A stretch of 64,000 nt of DNA from an uncultured Planctomycetota bacterium (GTDB lineage: Bacteria; Planctomycetota; Phycisphaerae; Phycisphaerales; UBA5793), in the NCBI GenBank assembly GCA_900696685.1, contig CAADHA010000075.1, positions 59,033-123,032 on the forward strand, read 5' to 3'. The notes beneath the pieces were generated by a model. That model was not told the origin of the DNA, did not search any database, and saw nothing but the letters and a program-made list of their open reading frames with translations. The position numbers were made by a program, and so were the translations under genes. Shown here piece by piece: positions 1 to 8,800 of the stretch (position 1 is the stretch's first letter; every line of letters starts with the position of its first letter).

Positions 1-2
1 TT

Positions 3-215
3 CTCGACGCGATGCGAGGCGACCAGACGCTCTTCAAGCACCGCGACGAAGTGGAGGGGGCATGGAGCGCCGTCATGCCCTTCCTCGACCCCGCACTGCG
101 CCGAGGCATCGCCGGCAACTATCGCGCCGGGTCCTGGGGGCCGCGGGAATCCGAGATTCTTCTGGCCAGGTCCGGCTGTTCGTGGCATAATCCAGGGATC
201 GAGGAGACACGCTGA
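3..215 (+). CDS. zwf: Glucose-6-phosphate 1-dehydrogenase, C-terminal end (partial)
   Basis: Only the last 70 residues are in the window; the gene enters from the left in frame 3. The tail carries the segment GDQTLFKHRDEVEGAW followed by YRAGSWGP, which is the conserved C-terminal signature of glucose-6-phosphate dehydrogenase, the NADP-linked first step of the oxidative pentose phosphate pathway. The next gene, 7 bases downstream, encodes the second enzyme of the pathway, so the two are very likely co-transcribed. The stop is TGA at 213-215. The catalytic part lies outside the window and cannot be checked. Confidence 0.9.
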   Translation, partial: LDAMRGDQTLFKHRDEVEGAWSAVMPFLDPALRRGIAGNYRAGSWGPRESEILLARSGCSWHNPGIEETR

Positions 216-222
216 GAAGAGC

Positions 223-1020
223 ATGACGCGCCGCCGACCGTCCGCCTACGACCTCGCCCAGTCCATCGCCGCGCCTCATCTGCCCGGCGAGGTGGTCGTC
301 TGCGACACGGTTGAAGAACTCGTGGAGCGCATGTCCAGCGACCTCCTCGCGCACAGCCTCAACTGCTGGCGGGCCTTCGGCGACTTTCACATGGCCGTCT
401 CGGGCGGCTCGACCCCCGTGCCCTTCTACCGCCACCTCATGACCGATCCGATCTGCCGCGGCATACCGTGGAAGAAGACACACCTCTGGTGCGTCGATGA
501 ACGCCGCGTCTCCATCGACGACGAGCGCAGCAACTGGCGGATGATCGAAGACCACTTCGGAGAGCACTCGGGCATCCCGCGCTCACAGCAGCATCCCATG
601 GATGCGCTCTCGCACCACGTCGAGCGGCAGTACGAGCGACTGCTTCGCTCGGCTCTGGAATGGCGCGAGCGCGGGCAGGATCGGCTCGACTACATCCTGC
701 TTGGCGTGGGGACCGACGGACACACGGCCAGCCTCTTTCCGCGCAGCCCGGCCCTCATCGAGCAGCACCGGCTCATCTGCATCAACTCGGGTGAGAACGT
801 CGTTCCGCCCGACCGCGTGACCATGACGCTGCCGCTCATCAACAGCGCGCGGTTCGTTGCGGTGATGGTCACGGGCGAAGGCAAGCAGGAGATCGTGAGG
901 CGCCTGTCCACCAACGGCCACGCGACTGTACTCGACCTGCCGATCCGCGGCGTGCGGCCGCTCGGCGGGACCCTCTGCTGGTATCTGGATCGCGCCGCCT
1001 GCGCCCCGCCTGCGGCCTGA
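223..1020 (+). CDS. pgl: 6-phosphogluconolactonase
   Basis: A 265-residue protein of the Pgl/DevB family, which hydrolyses 6-phosphogluconolactone to 6-phosphogluconate in the cytoplasm. Family hallmarks are visible: MAVSGGSTP near residue 60, the WCVDERRV stretch near residue 90 and GVGTDGHTASLFP near residue 165, which form the phosphosugar-binding pocket. Length is normal for the family. It begins 7 bases after the zwf stop, so the oxidative pentose phosphate genes form a tight pair. The ATG at 223 is the first in-frame start after zwf. No membrane or export signal is seen. Confidence 0.93.
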   Translation: MTRRRPSAYDLAQSIAAPHLPGEVVVCDTVEELVERMSSDLLAHSLNCWRAFGDFHMAVSGGSTPVPFYRHLMTDPICRGIPWKKTHLWCVDERRVSIDDERSNWRMIEDHFGEHSGIPRSQQHPMDALSHHVERQYERLLRSALEWRERGQDRLDYILLGVGTDGHTASLFPRSPALIEQHRLICINSGENVVPPDRVTMTLPLINSARFVAVMVTGEGKQEIVRRLSTNGHATVLDLPIRGVRPLGGTLCWYLDRAACAPPAA

Positions 1021-1021
1021 C

Positions 1022-1050
1022 TTGAACGCCGGCGCGCGCGTGTGTATTCT
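1022..1050 (+). promoter_or_regulatory. Candidate sigma-70-type promoter for tRNA-Arg
   Basis: TTGAAC at 1022-1027 and TATTCT at 1045-1050 are separated by exactly 17 bases. Each hexamer matches the consensus at four of six positions. Transcription would start near 1057, about 30 bases before the mature tRNA. This is inferred from sequence match and position only. Confidence 0.5.
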
Positions 1051-1086
1051 TCATTCGTCAGCCTCGGTCAGACCCCGCTGACGGCT

Positions 1087-1160
1087 GCAGATGTAGCTCA
1101 ATTGGATAGAGCTCCTGACTACGGATCAGGGGGTTGGGGGTTCGAATCCCTCCATCTGCG
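1087..1160 (+). tRNA. tRNA-Arg (anticodon ACG)
   Basis: A 74-base cloverleaf. The acceptor stem GCAGATG pairs with CATCTGC with discriminator G at 1160. The anticodon stem CCTGA/TCAGG encloses the loop CTACGGA, giving anticodon ACG (reads CGU and, as inosine, other CGN codons). The T arm has the GTTCGAAT loop. CCA is not encoded. It stands alone between pgl and the fusion gene at 1175. Confidence 0.95.
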
Positions 1161-1174
1161 TTCTCCTCCGGGCT

Positions 1175-3859
1175 GTGTCACCCACCACAAAACCAGGGAC
1201 GGGCGCCGAAGATGCCGGCCACGCGCCTCGCTCGCCGGCCGACTCGCGCCGTCCTGAGTCCGCCTCGGATCCGCGACCGCCTCGCCGCAGGCGATGGTGG
1301 CTCTGGTGGCTCGTCCTGCTCCTCGCTTCTCACCTCGTTCAACTCGTCCGACCCGAGGCCGGTCCGGCCCCCGGCCAGCACTCCGTTGAACTGCCTGCAG
1401 AGACCGAATCCGGGACTCGCTCGGATCGACAAATCACCCTTGCGTACCGCGACGAGGGCGCCGGCGAGGTCATCGTGCTGCTGCACGGAAGTCCGACGAC
1501 GGGCGGAGAGTTCCGCCTGCTCGCCCCGATGCTCGCGGAGCACTTCCGCGTCATCACGGTCGATCTTCCCGGTTTCGGCGGATCGTCGAAGTACGCGCCG
1601 GACTACAGCCACGCCGCCCACGCCCGCTACGTCCTGGCCCTGCTCGATGAGTTGCGCGTGCCCGACGCGCACTTCCTCGGCTACTCGATGGGAAGCGGCG
1701 TGGCGCTGCATCTGGCCGACCTCGCCCCGCGGCGCGTCAAAAGCCTGATCTTCTACGGAGGCGTCGGCATTGCCGAAGGCGAGGGAAGCGGCGATCATCG
1801 CTTCGAACGCCTCAAGCATCTCACCGGTTACGCTGCCCTCGTCGTTGCGCCCGAGTTGATTCCGCACTTCGGTCTGCTCGGCTCGCGCGGCGCCCGGCAC
1901 GCCTTTGTGCGCAACTTCCTCGACTCGGACTTCCGGCCTCTTCGCGGCATGCTCGAGCGCCTCCAGGCGCCGCTCCTCGTCCTCCATGGGCGGCGCGATC
2001 CGCTGGTGCCCGCCTGGGTCGCGCAGGAACACCACGCCATCGTCGCCCGCAGCGAACTTGTCATGTTCGACGATTCACACTTCATGGTCTTCACCGGCGC
2101 AGGATCACGGAAACTCGCCGACGAGATCGTCCCATTCGTGCAGAGGCACGCAGACGGCTCCGCGCCTCCGCGGCGACGCACGCTGGATTACACGCTCGAT
2201 TCGCCTCGCCCCGCGACGGTCCTGCCGATCGATCTCGACCTCAACCGCGACATGAGCCCGTGGGCCGCGATGGGCACGATCGTCGTCGGCACATTCATCC
2301 TCGAAGACCCGACCTCGGTCGCCGTCGGTCTGCTCATCCGCGACGGGCGGCTCGATCCCTTTGTCGGCATCGTGGCGTGCTTCGCCGGGATCTTCATCGG
2401 CGACCTCGGCTTGTACCTGCTGGGCGTGCTGGCGGGAAGGCGGGCGCTGCGCTGGCGTCCGATCGCGCGGCGCATGCCCGCGCATCACCTCGACGCGATG
2501 CGGCGGTGGTTCGACCGTCATGGATGGTCGGCCGTGCTCGCCAGCCGATTCATTCCGGGCACGCGACTGCCCATCTACGTTTCCGCCGGGGCGGTGGGCA
2601 CAAGCCCGGTCCGGTTCGCCCTGTGGACGTTTCTCGCCGTGCTGATATGGACGCCGGTGATCGTGCTCCTGGTGATCCTCCTCGGAGAGCGTGCGACTTC
2701 ACCATTCCGCCGCCTGTTCGGAGAGGGCTGGCTGCCCGTCATCGCCGCGGTGGTCGTGATTCTCCTGATTCTGCGGACGGCGGCGATGCTCCTCACGCGC
2801 GTCGGACGCCGGCGGCTGATCGTCCTCGTCTCGCGCCTCTGGCGATGGGAGTTCTGGCCCGTGAGCGTCTTCTACCTTCCCCTGCTGCCGTGGATCGCGC
2901 TGCTGGCCCTGCGCCACCGGAGCCTGACGGCGCCGACTGCCGCGAACCCCGGCATTCCTCACGGGGGCATCGTGGGCGAATCGAAGTACGCAATCCTGAG
3001 CGCCCTTCCGCAGGATCGAATCGTGCCCAGCGCCCTCGTTCCCGCTTCCTGCCCCGATCGCGTCGCCGAACTCGATCGCCTCATGACCGAGCGCGGCTGG
3101 AACTTCCCGCTTGTCCTCAAGCCCGACGTGGGCGAGCGCGGACAGGGGCTCAAACTCGTGCGCGACTCGGCCGGCGTCGAAGGCTACTTCCGCGACTTCA
3201 GTGGAGACGTGCTGGCGCAGACCTACGACCCCGGACCGTTCGAGGCCGGAATCTTCTATTACCGATTGCCGGGCGATGCCCGCGGCCGCATCTTCTCCAT
3301 AACAACCAAGAAGTTCCCCGTCATCGTCGGCGACGGACGCTCCACGCTCGAGGAACTCATCTGGAATCACCCGCGCTACCGAATGCAGGCCCATGTCTTC
3401 CTCCACAGGCACGACCGGCAGATCGACCGGGTCCTCGCGGAGGGGGAGCCGATGTCGCTCGCCGTTTCGGGCAACCATTGCCAGGGGACGATGTTCTGCG
3501 AGGGGGGGCATCTCTGGTCGGCCGAACTCGAGCACGCGATCGACGACGCGGCTCGCGCCTTCGACGGCTTCCACTTCGGCCGTTTCGACATCCGTTACTC
3601 CGAGGAAGACGCCTTCCGTTCCGGGCGCGGCTGGCGCATCGTTGAACTCAACGGCGTTCTCTCCGAATCCGCCAACGTCTACGACCCGCGCCACTCCCTC
3701 TGGTTCGCTTACCGCACCCTGGCGCGCCAGTGGGCGCTGGCTTTCGAGATCGGCTCGCGGCAGAGGGCGCGCGGCGTGGCGACAACGCCGGCGCGAACGC
3801 TCCTGCGCCTCCTTCGCTCGCACCGGATTGATCGACGCGTCGACGCGATCGCGGATTGA
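1175..3859 (+). CDS. Three-domain fusion: alpha/beta hydrolase, DedA-type membrane domain, ATP-grasp-like domain
   Basis: An 894-residue protein with three recognisable parts. A Trp-rich membrane anchor (about 41-58) precedes an alpha/beta hydrolase domain (about 85-325) with nucleophile Ser171 in GYSMGSG, acid Asp275 in HGRRDPLVP and His302 in DSHFM. Residues about 355-540 form a DedA/SNARE-associated membrane domain, with FILEDPTS, FIGDLGLYLLG and the SRFIPGTRLPIY signature. The C-terminal third (about 595-880) resembles ATP-grasp ligases, with PLVLKPDVGERGQG as the nucleotide-binding segment and WRIVELNGVLSE as the metal-binding strand. DedA proteins are linked to lipid-carrier flipping, so a membrane lipid role is plausible. 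The substrate is unknown. The ATG at 1175 is the earliest start; a later one is possible. Confidence 0.8.
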   Translation: MSPTTKPGTGAEDAGHAPRSPADSRRPESASDPRPPRRRRWWLWWLVLLLASHLVQLVRPEAGPAPGQHSVELPAETESGTRSDRQITLAYRDEGAGEVIVLLHGSPTTGGEFRLLAPMLAEHFRVITVDLPGFGGSSKYAPDYSHAAHARYVLALLDELRVPDAHFLGYSMGSGVALHLADLAPRRVKSLIFYGGVGIAEGEGSGDHRFERLKHLTGYAALVVAPELIPHFGLLGSRGARHAFVRNFLDSDFRPLRGMLERLQAPLLVLHGRRDPLVPAWVAQEHHAIVARSELVMFDDSHFMVFTGAGSRKLADEIVPFVQRHADGSAPPRRRTLDYTLDSPRPATVLPIDLDLNRDMSPWAAMGTIVVGTFILEDPTSVAVGLLIRDGRLDPFVGIVACFAGIFIGDLGLYLLGVLAGRRALRWRPIARRMPAHHLDAMRRWFDRHGWSAVLASRFIPGTRLPIYVSAGAVGTSPVRFALWTFLAVLIWTPVIVLLVILLGERATSPFRRLFGEGWLPVIAAVVVILLILRTAAMLLTRVGRRRLIVLVSRLWRWEFWPVSVFYLPLLPWIALLALRHRSLTAPTAANPGIPHGGIVGESKYAILSALPQDRIVPSALVPASCPDRVAELDRLMTERGWNFPLVLKPDVGERGQGLKLVRDSAGVEGYFRDFSGDVLAQTYDPGPFEAGIFYYRLPGDARGRIFSITTKKFPVIVGDGRSTLEELIWNHPRYRMQAHVFLHRHDRQIDRVLAEGEPMSLAVSGNHCQGTMFCEGGHLWSAELEHAIDDAARAFDGFHFGRFDIRYSEEDAFRSGRGWRIVELNGVLSESANVYDPRHSLWFAYRTLARQWALAFEIGSRQRARGVATTPARTLLRLLRSHRIDRRVDAIAD

Positions 3860-3861
3860 AG

Positions 3862-5730
3862 TTACCCGGTCCCGCTCCGGGCGTGGAACGCGAGGTAGCG
3901 CTGCGTGTCCGCCTCGCCCATGAAGCGCGCCATCAGCCGCCGGTCAACCTGGAGCAGATCGACGTACATGAGTCCGTCGAGGACGTGGCCGAACTCCGGA
4001 TCGACGTTGAAGCCGAGCAGCCGCGCGTTGAGGCGCAGGTACTGCCGCAGGAGAACGGGCATGGGCTTGCCGTCGGCTTCGAGTTCGCGCACCAGCGCAT
4101 CCACTTCGTCGAGGTCGCTCACCACCGTGCTGCCGCGGTACTGCTCCCAGTCGCGAGGCGGCAAGAGGCGGGGCGCGTGGCGAGGATGGATGAGTCCTCC
4201 AAGGCGCGGCAGGTACCGGTGCAGCCGCAGAAACGCCATCAGCAGCAGGCGCGACATCGTGGAATACTCGGCGCTGATGCTCACCGGCCCGATCAGCCCG
4301 GTGCAGCGCGGATCGCGCATCACGAAGCGCCCGATCCCCTTCCACAGCAGCATCAGCGGGGCCGTGGACCGCTGCACCTCGGGGTGAATGAACGAACGGC
4401 CCAGTTCGAGGCACGTGCCGAGTTGCTTGAGCAGGCGCGTGCCGAAGCGGAAGAGCGTGTACGTGTAGAGGCCTTCAAGACCATGCGCGGCAAAGACTTC
4501 GTCGATTCGCGCGAGGCGGTAGGCGCCGAGGATGCGCCCCGCCTTGTCATCCCAGACGAAGAGGTGTTCATAGTGCCGGTCGAACCGGTCGAGGTCGACG
4601 CTGCGCCCCGTCCCCTCGCCCACGCCGCGGAACGCCACTTCGCGCAATCGCCCGATTTCGTTCATGGCGACAGGAATCGCCGCGAACGGCGCGCTGTAAA
4701 CGCGCAAGTGCTGATGCGCGACCATCTCGCATGACGCCGGCAGCGCCGCGACTTCTTCCACCAGCGCCTCGCGGCCGGCCGGCTCGGCGATCGGCGACTC
4801 CTGCCTTGCCGACGGCACGCGGTCCGCGCGCCTGCCGTGGTCCTCACGCAGCAGTTCCGTGCGCCAGCGCAGGTACTCCGTGACCTCTTCCGCCCCGCCT
4901 CGCCTCCTCAGGTGCTCGAACGCGATGGGCCGGCCGATGCGCACATCTATCGGCTTCTCGCGGTGCCCGAGCATCTCGCTCGGCAGCATGATCGTCCGCA
5001 GGCGCGGATGAAACAGCCCCGCGGCCTGGAACAGGGCGCTGTTGCGCCCCTCGAAGTGAATGGGCACCACGCAGGCGCCCGTGCGCAGCACGATCCTCGC
5101 GATCGAATCACTCCACGGAGCCTCGACGACGGCCCGGCGTCGCAGACGCAGGTGCGCCACTTCACCCGCGGGGAATGTGGCCACCATGTGCCCGCCTTTC
5201 AGCCAATCGAGCACCTGCCGCATCGTCTTCATGTTGCGACGCGTCGAGTCCTCCCGCTCGAATGGATCGACGAAGAAGTAGATCTCGCGCAGATCGGGAA
5301 GGATCGACATCAGGAAGTTGCCGACCATCCGCCCGTCAGACCTGACGCGCTGCATGATCGAGAGCATCGCCAGGCCGTCTACTCCACCCATCGGGTGGTT
5401 GGCCACGAGCACAACGGGACCCTCGCGCGGGATGCGCCCCGCCTCGCCGTGCGTGATCCGCACCGTGACGCCGAGGGCCTCAAGCGCGCGATCACAGAAG
5501 TGGCGGTCGTCAGGACGCGCGTGAATCTGCCGGTAGATGCGGTTCATCGTGGGGAAGCGCAGCGCCCGCTCGATGACGGGGCGCACCGCCCACAAGAGCG
5601 GACGCGGGCGTCCATCCCTCGGCAACGTGATGCGGAACGGCTCGGAAACGGCGGCAGCGTGAGACACAGCGATCCTTGCGCCTCGGTCGAAGTCGCGGCG
5701 GAAGAAAGCGGATCGGTCCCAGCCGGACAT
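3862..5730 (-). CDS. Bifunctional acyltransferase resembling OlsF (ornithine lipid synthase)
   Basis: About 622 residues with two acyltransferase parts. The N-terminal half is a PlsC-like lysophospholipid acyltransferase with the NHPMGGVDG motif and TFPAGEVAHL. The C-terminal half is a GNAT-fold, hemolysin/OlsB-like N-acyltransferase, with the FVWDDKAGRILGAYRLAR and LELGRSFIHPEVQR segments. This order matches OlsF, which makes ornithine lipid from ornithine and two acyl-ACPs at the inner membrane. The frame stays open upstream to 5886, but I chose ATG 5730 because a TATACT element sits at 5754-5759 just upstream, and because the longer version would overlap the divergent protease gene. A glycine or other amino-acid lipid product cannot be excluded. 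Confidence 0.75.
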   Translation of the reverse strand: MSGWDRSAFFRRDFDRGARIAVSHAAAVSEPFRITLPRDGRPRPLLWAVRPVIERALRFPTMNRIYRQIHARPDDRHFCDRALEALGVTVRITHGEAGRIPREGPVVLVANHPMGGVDGLAMLSIMQRVRSDGRMVGNFLMSILPDLREIYFFVDPFEREDSTRRNMKTMRQVLDWLKGGHMVATFPAGEVAHLRLRRRAVVEAPWSDSIARIVLRTGACVVPIHFEGRNSALFQAAGLFHPRLRTIMLPSEMLGHREKPIDVRIGRPIAFEHLRRRGGAEEVTEYLRWRTELLREDHGRRADRVPSARQESPIAEPAGREALVEEVAALPASCEMVAHQHLRVYSAPFAAIPVAMNEIGRLREVAFRGVGEGTGRSVDLDRFDRHYEHLFVWDDKAGRILGAYRLARIDEVFAAHGLEGLYTYTLFRFGTRLLKQLGTCLELGRSFIHPEVQRSTAPLMLLWKGIGRFVMRDPRCTGLIGPVSISAEYSTMSRLLLMAFLRLHRYLPRLGGLIHPRHAPRLLPPRDWEQYRGSTVVSDLDEVDALVRELEADGKPMPVLLRQYLRLNARLLGFNVDPEFGHVLDGLMYVDLLQVDRRLMARFMGEADTQRYLAFHARSGTG

Positions 5731-5753
5731 TCCGCACGCGAACTGAACACGGT

Positions 5754-5776
5754 AGTATAACCGGCCCATGGGCCGG
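5754..5776. promoter_or_regulatory. Divergent promoter region with perfect 16-bp palindrome
   Basis: CCGGCCCATGGGCCGG at 5761-5776 is a perfect 16-base palindrome between the two divergent genes. Next to it, on the minus strand, TATACT (complement of 5754-5759) is a good -10 element for the acyltransferase gene. The palindrome would lie in the -10/-35 spacer or over the -35 region, a typical repressor position. The binding protein is unknown. Confidence 0.45.
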
Positions 5777-5861
5777 ATACGTCCCCCGGGGCGTCGTTCC
5801 TGTTGCTTTCGGGATTCCTGTCTTGCTCTTTCGTGCTTTACCTCCCCGGAAGGAGAGATGC

Positions 5862-8800
5862 ATGTCTTGCCACCTCCTATTGGCAATCGTCATCGCACTG
5901 GAACTGTGCTCGACGGGTTGCACCGCACATGAGCCGGAAAGTGCGAGAGTCGTCGGCGCCGAGGCCGCCAGTCGCCAGCCCGAAGGCGCCGAGCGCCGCG
6001 GCAACGTTGACCTGCCCCGATTCCCTTCCATCAGCCCCGACGCTTCAACCGTCGTCTTCTCGTGGCGCGGCGACCTGTGGAGCGTACGTGCCGCCGGCGG
6101 TCGGGCCGTCCGCCTCACCAGCCATCCTGCCGATGAAAGCCGGTCTGCATGGAGCCGCGATGGACGGCGCATCGCCTTCAACTCGACCCGCACCGGCTTC
6201 GGCAACATCCACACCATGAACGCCGACGGCACCGATGTGCGCCAGGTGACCGACATTGATCAGTCCTGCGTCCTGGCCGCTTACGGGGTCGATGCGCACG
6301 GCGGTGAGGTCATTACCTTCTTCTCGAGGCTCGAAGGCGACGTCTACCGCGCCGCTCGCCCCTACATGGTCTCGGTAAACGGAGGCGATCTCGTCCGGCT
6401 GCACGGCGCCTTCGGCGAGGAGGCCGTCGTCAGCCCCGACGGCACGAGAGTGCTCTTCACCCGCGGCGGCTCGCCCTGGAGCCGGCGGCACTACCGCGGA
6501 CCCGACGATCGCGACGTCTGGGTCTACGACCGCGCTGCCGACCTCTTCACGCAGGTGACCTTCTGGGAAGGCAACGACGGACAGGCCCGCTGGCTCGATG
6601 ACCGCACCATCCTTTACCTCTCCGACCGGGAGGACGGCGTCGTCAACCTCTATCACCTCGACCTTGCTCGCGGCGAAGCGGCGGCCAGGCGCCTCACCAC
6701 TTTCACCATCGACGACATCCAGGACTTTGATGTGTCGGCGGACGGTTCGACGGCCGTGCTCTCCGTGTGGGACACGCTCTACACGCTCGACCTGGGTCGG
6801 CGCGGCGCGGCGCCGGTGCCGCTCGACGTTACCGCCAACGAGGACGAACGCGACAACTTCGAAGTGCGCGCCATCGGAAGGGACGTCTCCGAAGCAGCAC
6901 TCAGCCCGGACGGGAAGGTCATGGCCTTCGTCGCCTACGGCGAGGTTTACCTGCGCCACGTGGACGAGAAAAGTCCCACGCGCCGCGTGACCGTCTCACA
7001 CGCCCGCGAGAAAAACATCGCATGGTCGCCCGACGGCGTGCGCCTCTACTTCACCAGCGACGAAGACGGCAGCGAGTCGATCTACATGGCCACGGTCGAT
7101 CGCACGCGCAGCGAAGTGATCGACTCGTTCAGGAAGGCGACCGAGCCGCCGAAGCAGGAGGCCCCGGCCGAGCCGGCTGAAGCGCCCGCGGAGGAACCAA
7201 AGGAGGAGCCGAAGGAGGAGCCGAAGGAAGAGCCGAAGGAGGAGCCGAAGGAGGAGCCGGCCGCTCCGGCCGCGCAGCCTGAAGCCGCGCCGCCCGCCGA
7301 GATCGCTGATAAGAAGGACGAAAAGAAGGAGCCGGAGGTGCCGCGCGAGTTCAGGCCCGAGCGCTGGCATGACGCCGTGCGGTTCACCATCACTCCCGTC
7401 GTGGCCACGGTCGAGCACCACGATCGCCAGCCCATCCCTTCGCCCGATGGGCGGTCGCTTCTCTTCCGCCGCGGGCGCGGCGACCTTGTTGTGCGCGATC
7501 TCTTCACCGGCGAGGATCGCATCCTCGTGACCGGCTGGGACACGAGCATCGACGCGCGCTGGAGTTTCGACAGCCGGCTCATCGCCTATCACCAGAACGA
7601 CATGGATTTCAACAGCGACATCTGGATCGTTCCGGCCGACGGGTCGGCCCCGGCGGTCAACATCACGCGCCACCCCGACAACGATCACAGCCCGCGCTGG
7701 TCCGTCGACGGCCGCATTCTCTCGTTCATCTCCGAGCGGGTCGGAGACGAGGCGGACGTGTGGATGGTCTATCTCGACCGCGACATCGAGGCGTACACGC
7801 CGCGCGAACTCCAGACGTACTACGAGGAGGCGGCGAAGGAGGTTAAGAAGCGCAAGCCCGTCAAGCCGGTGCGCTACGACCAGCCCGCGCCGCAGGCCGG
7901 GAAGGCGCCGCCGCCGCCGACGACGCTTCATCTCGACGACGCCTGGCTCCGCCTTCGCCGCGTCACAAGCCTCAGGGGGCCCGAGGGAAGCAACGAAATG
8001 ACGCCCGCCGGGGACTATTACATCTTCACCGGCTCCACCGACGAGGCCGGGCTGTTCTCCGTCAAGTGGGACGGCAGCGAACTCAAGCGCATCACGGGAT
8101 CCGCCTCGGTCCAGCATCTTAACATCACCGGCGAGAAGGTTGTATTCGTCTCGAGTGGGCGCGGCGGAGCGATTCCGCCCGGCGGCGGGAAGATCGACTA
8201 CTACGACATCACCGATCGCATGCGAATCGACCTCCAGGCGCAGTCGAGCCAGAAGTTCCTCGAGGCCGCGCGTATTCTCGGCGAATTGTTCTATCACCCG
8301 ACGATGAAGGGCCTCGACTGGCCCGCGATCACGGCCAGGTACCACGCCCTGGCGCGCAAACCGCGCACCGCCGACGAGTTCAACCACGTCGCGGCCCGAT
8401 TCCTGGGTGAACTCAACGGCTCGCACCTGGGCGTGACGGCGCGCGGCGAGACATCGCCCAACGCGCAGCCCATGGCCCGCCTCGGCCTCGACGCACATCG
8501 CACCGAGTCGGGCTTCAAGGTCGTCCACATCGTCGAGTTCGGACCTGCCGCCGTCGGATCCATGTCATTGAAGGTCGGCGACGTGATCACAGGCATCGAC
8601 CTGCGGCCCTTTGAGCCGGTGGACACGCTCGAATCACGCCTTGCCGGACGCGCCGGCGAGGAAGTGCTTGTCTCCGTCCGGCGAAGTCTCGATGACGGGA
8701 CCGAAGTCGATCTCGATGTCCTTCTCACACCCATCAGCGTCGGCGCGGAGCGCGGCCTGCGCTACGACGAGTGGCGCCTCGCCAACGCGCGCCTCGTCGA

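Noticed and set aside
2260..3645. A 461-codon plus-strand frame inside the fusion gene
   Set aside because: Shadow of the real frame, Arg/Pro/Gly-rich with no recognisable domain.
7191..7259. Short tandem repeat as a CRISPR or iteron
   Set aside because: The 12-bp units are in frame with no spacers and encode a linker in the protease.
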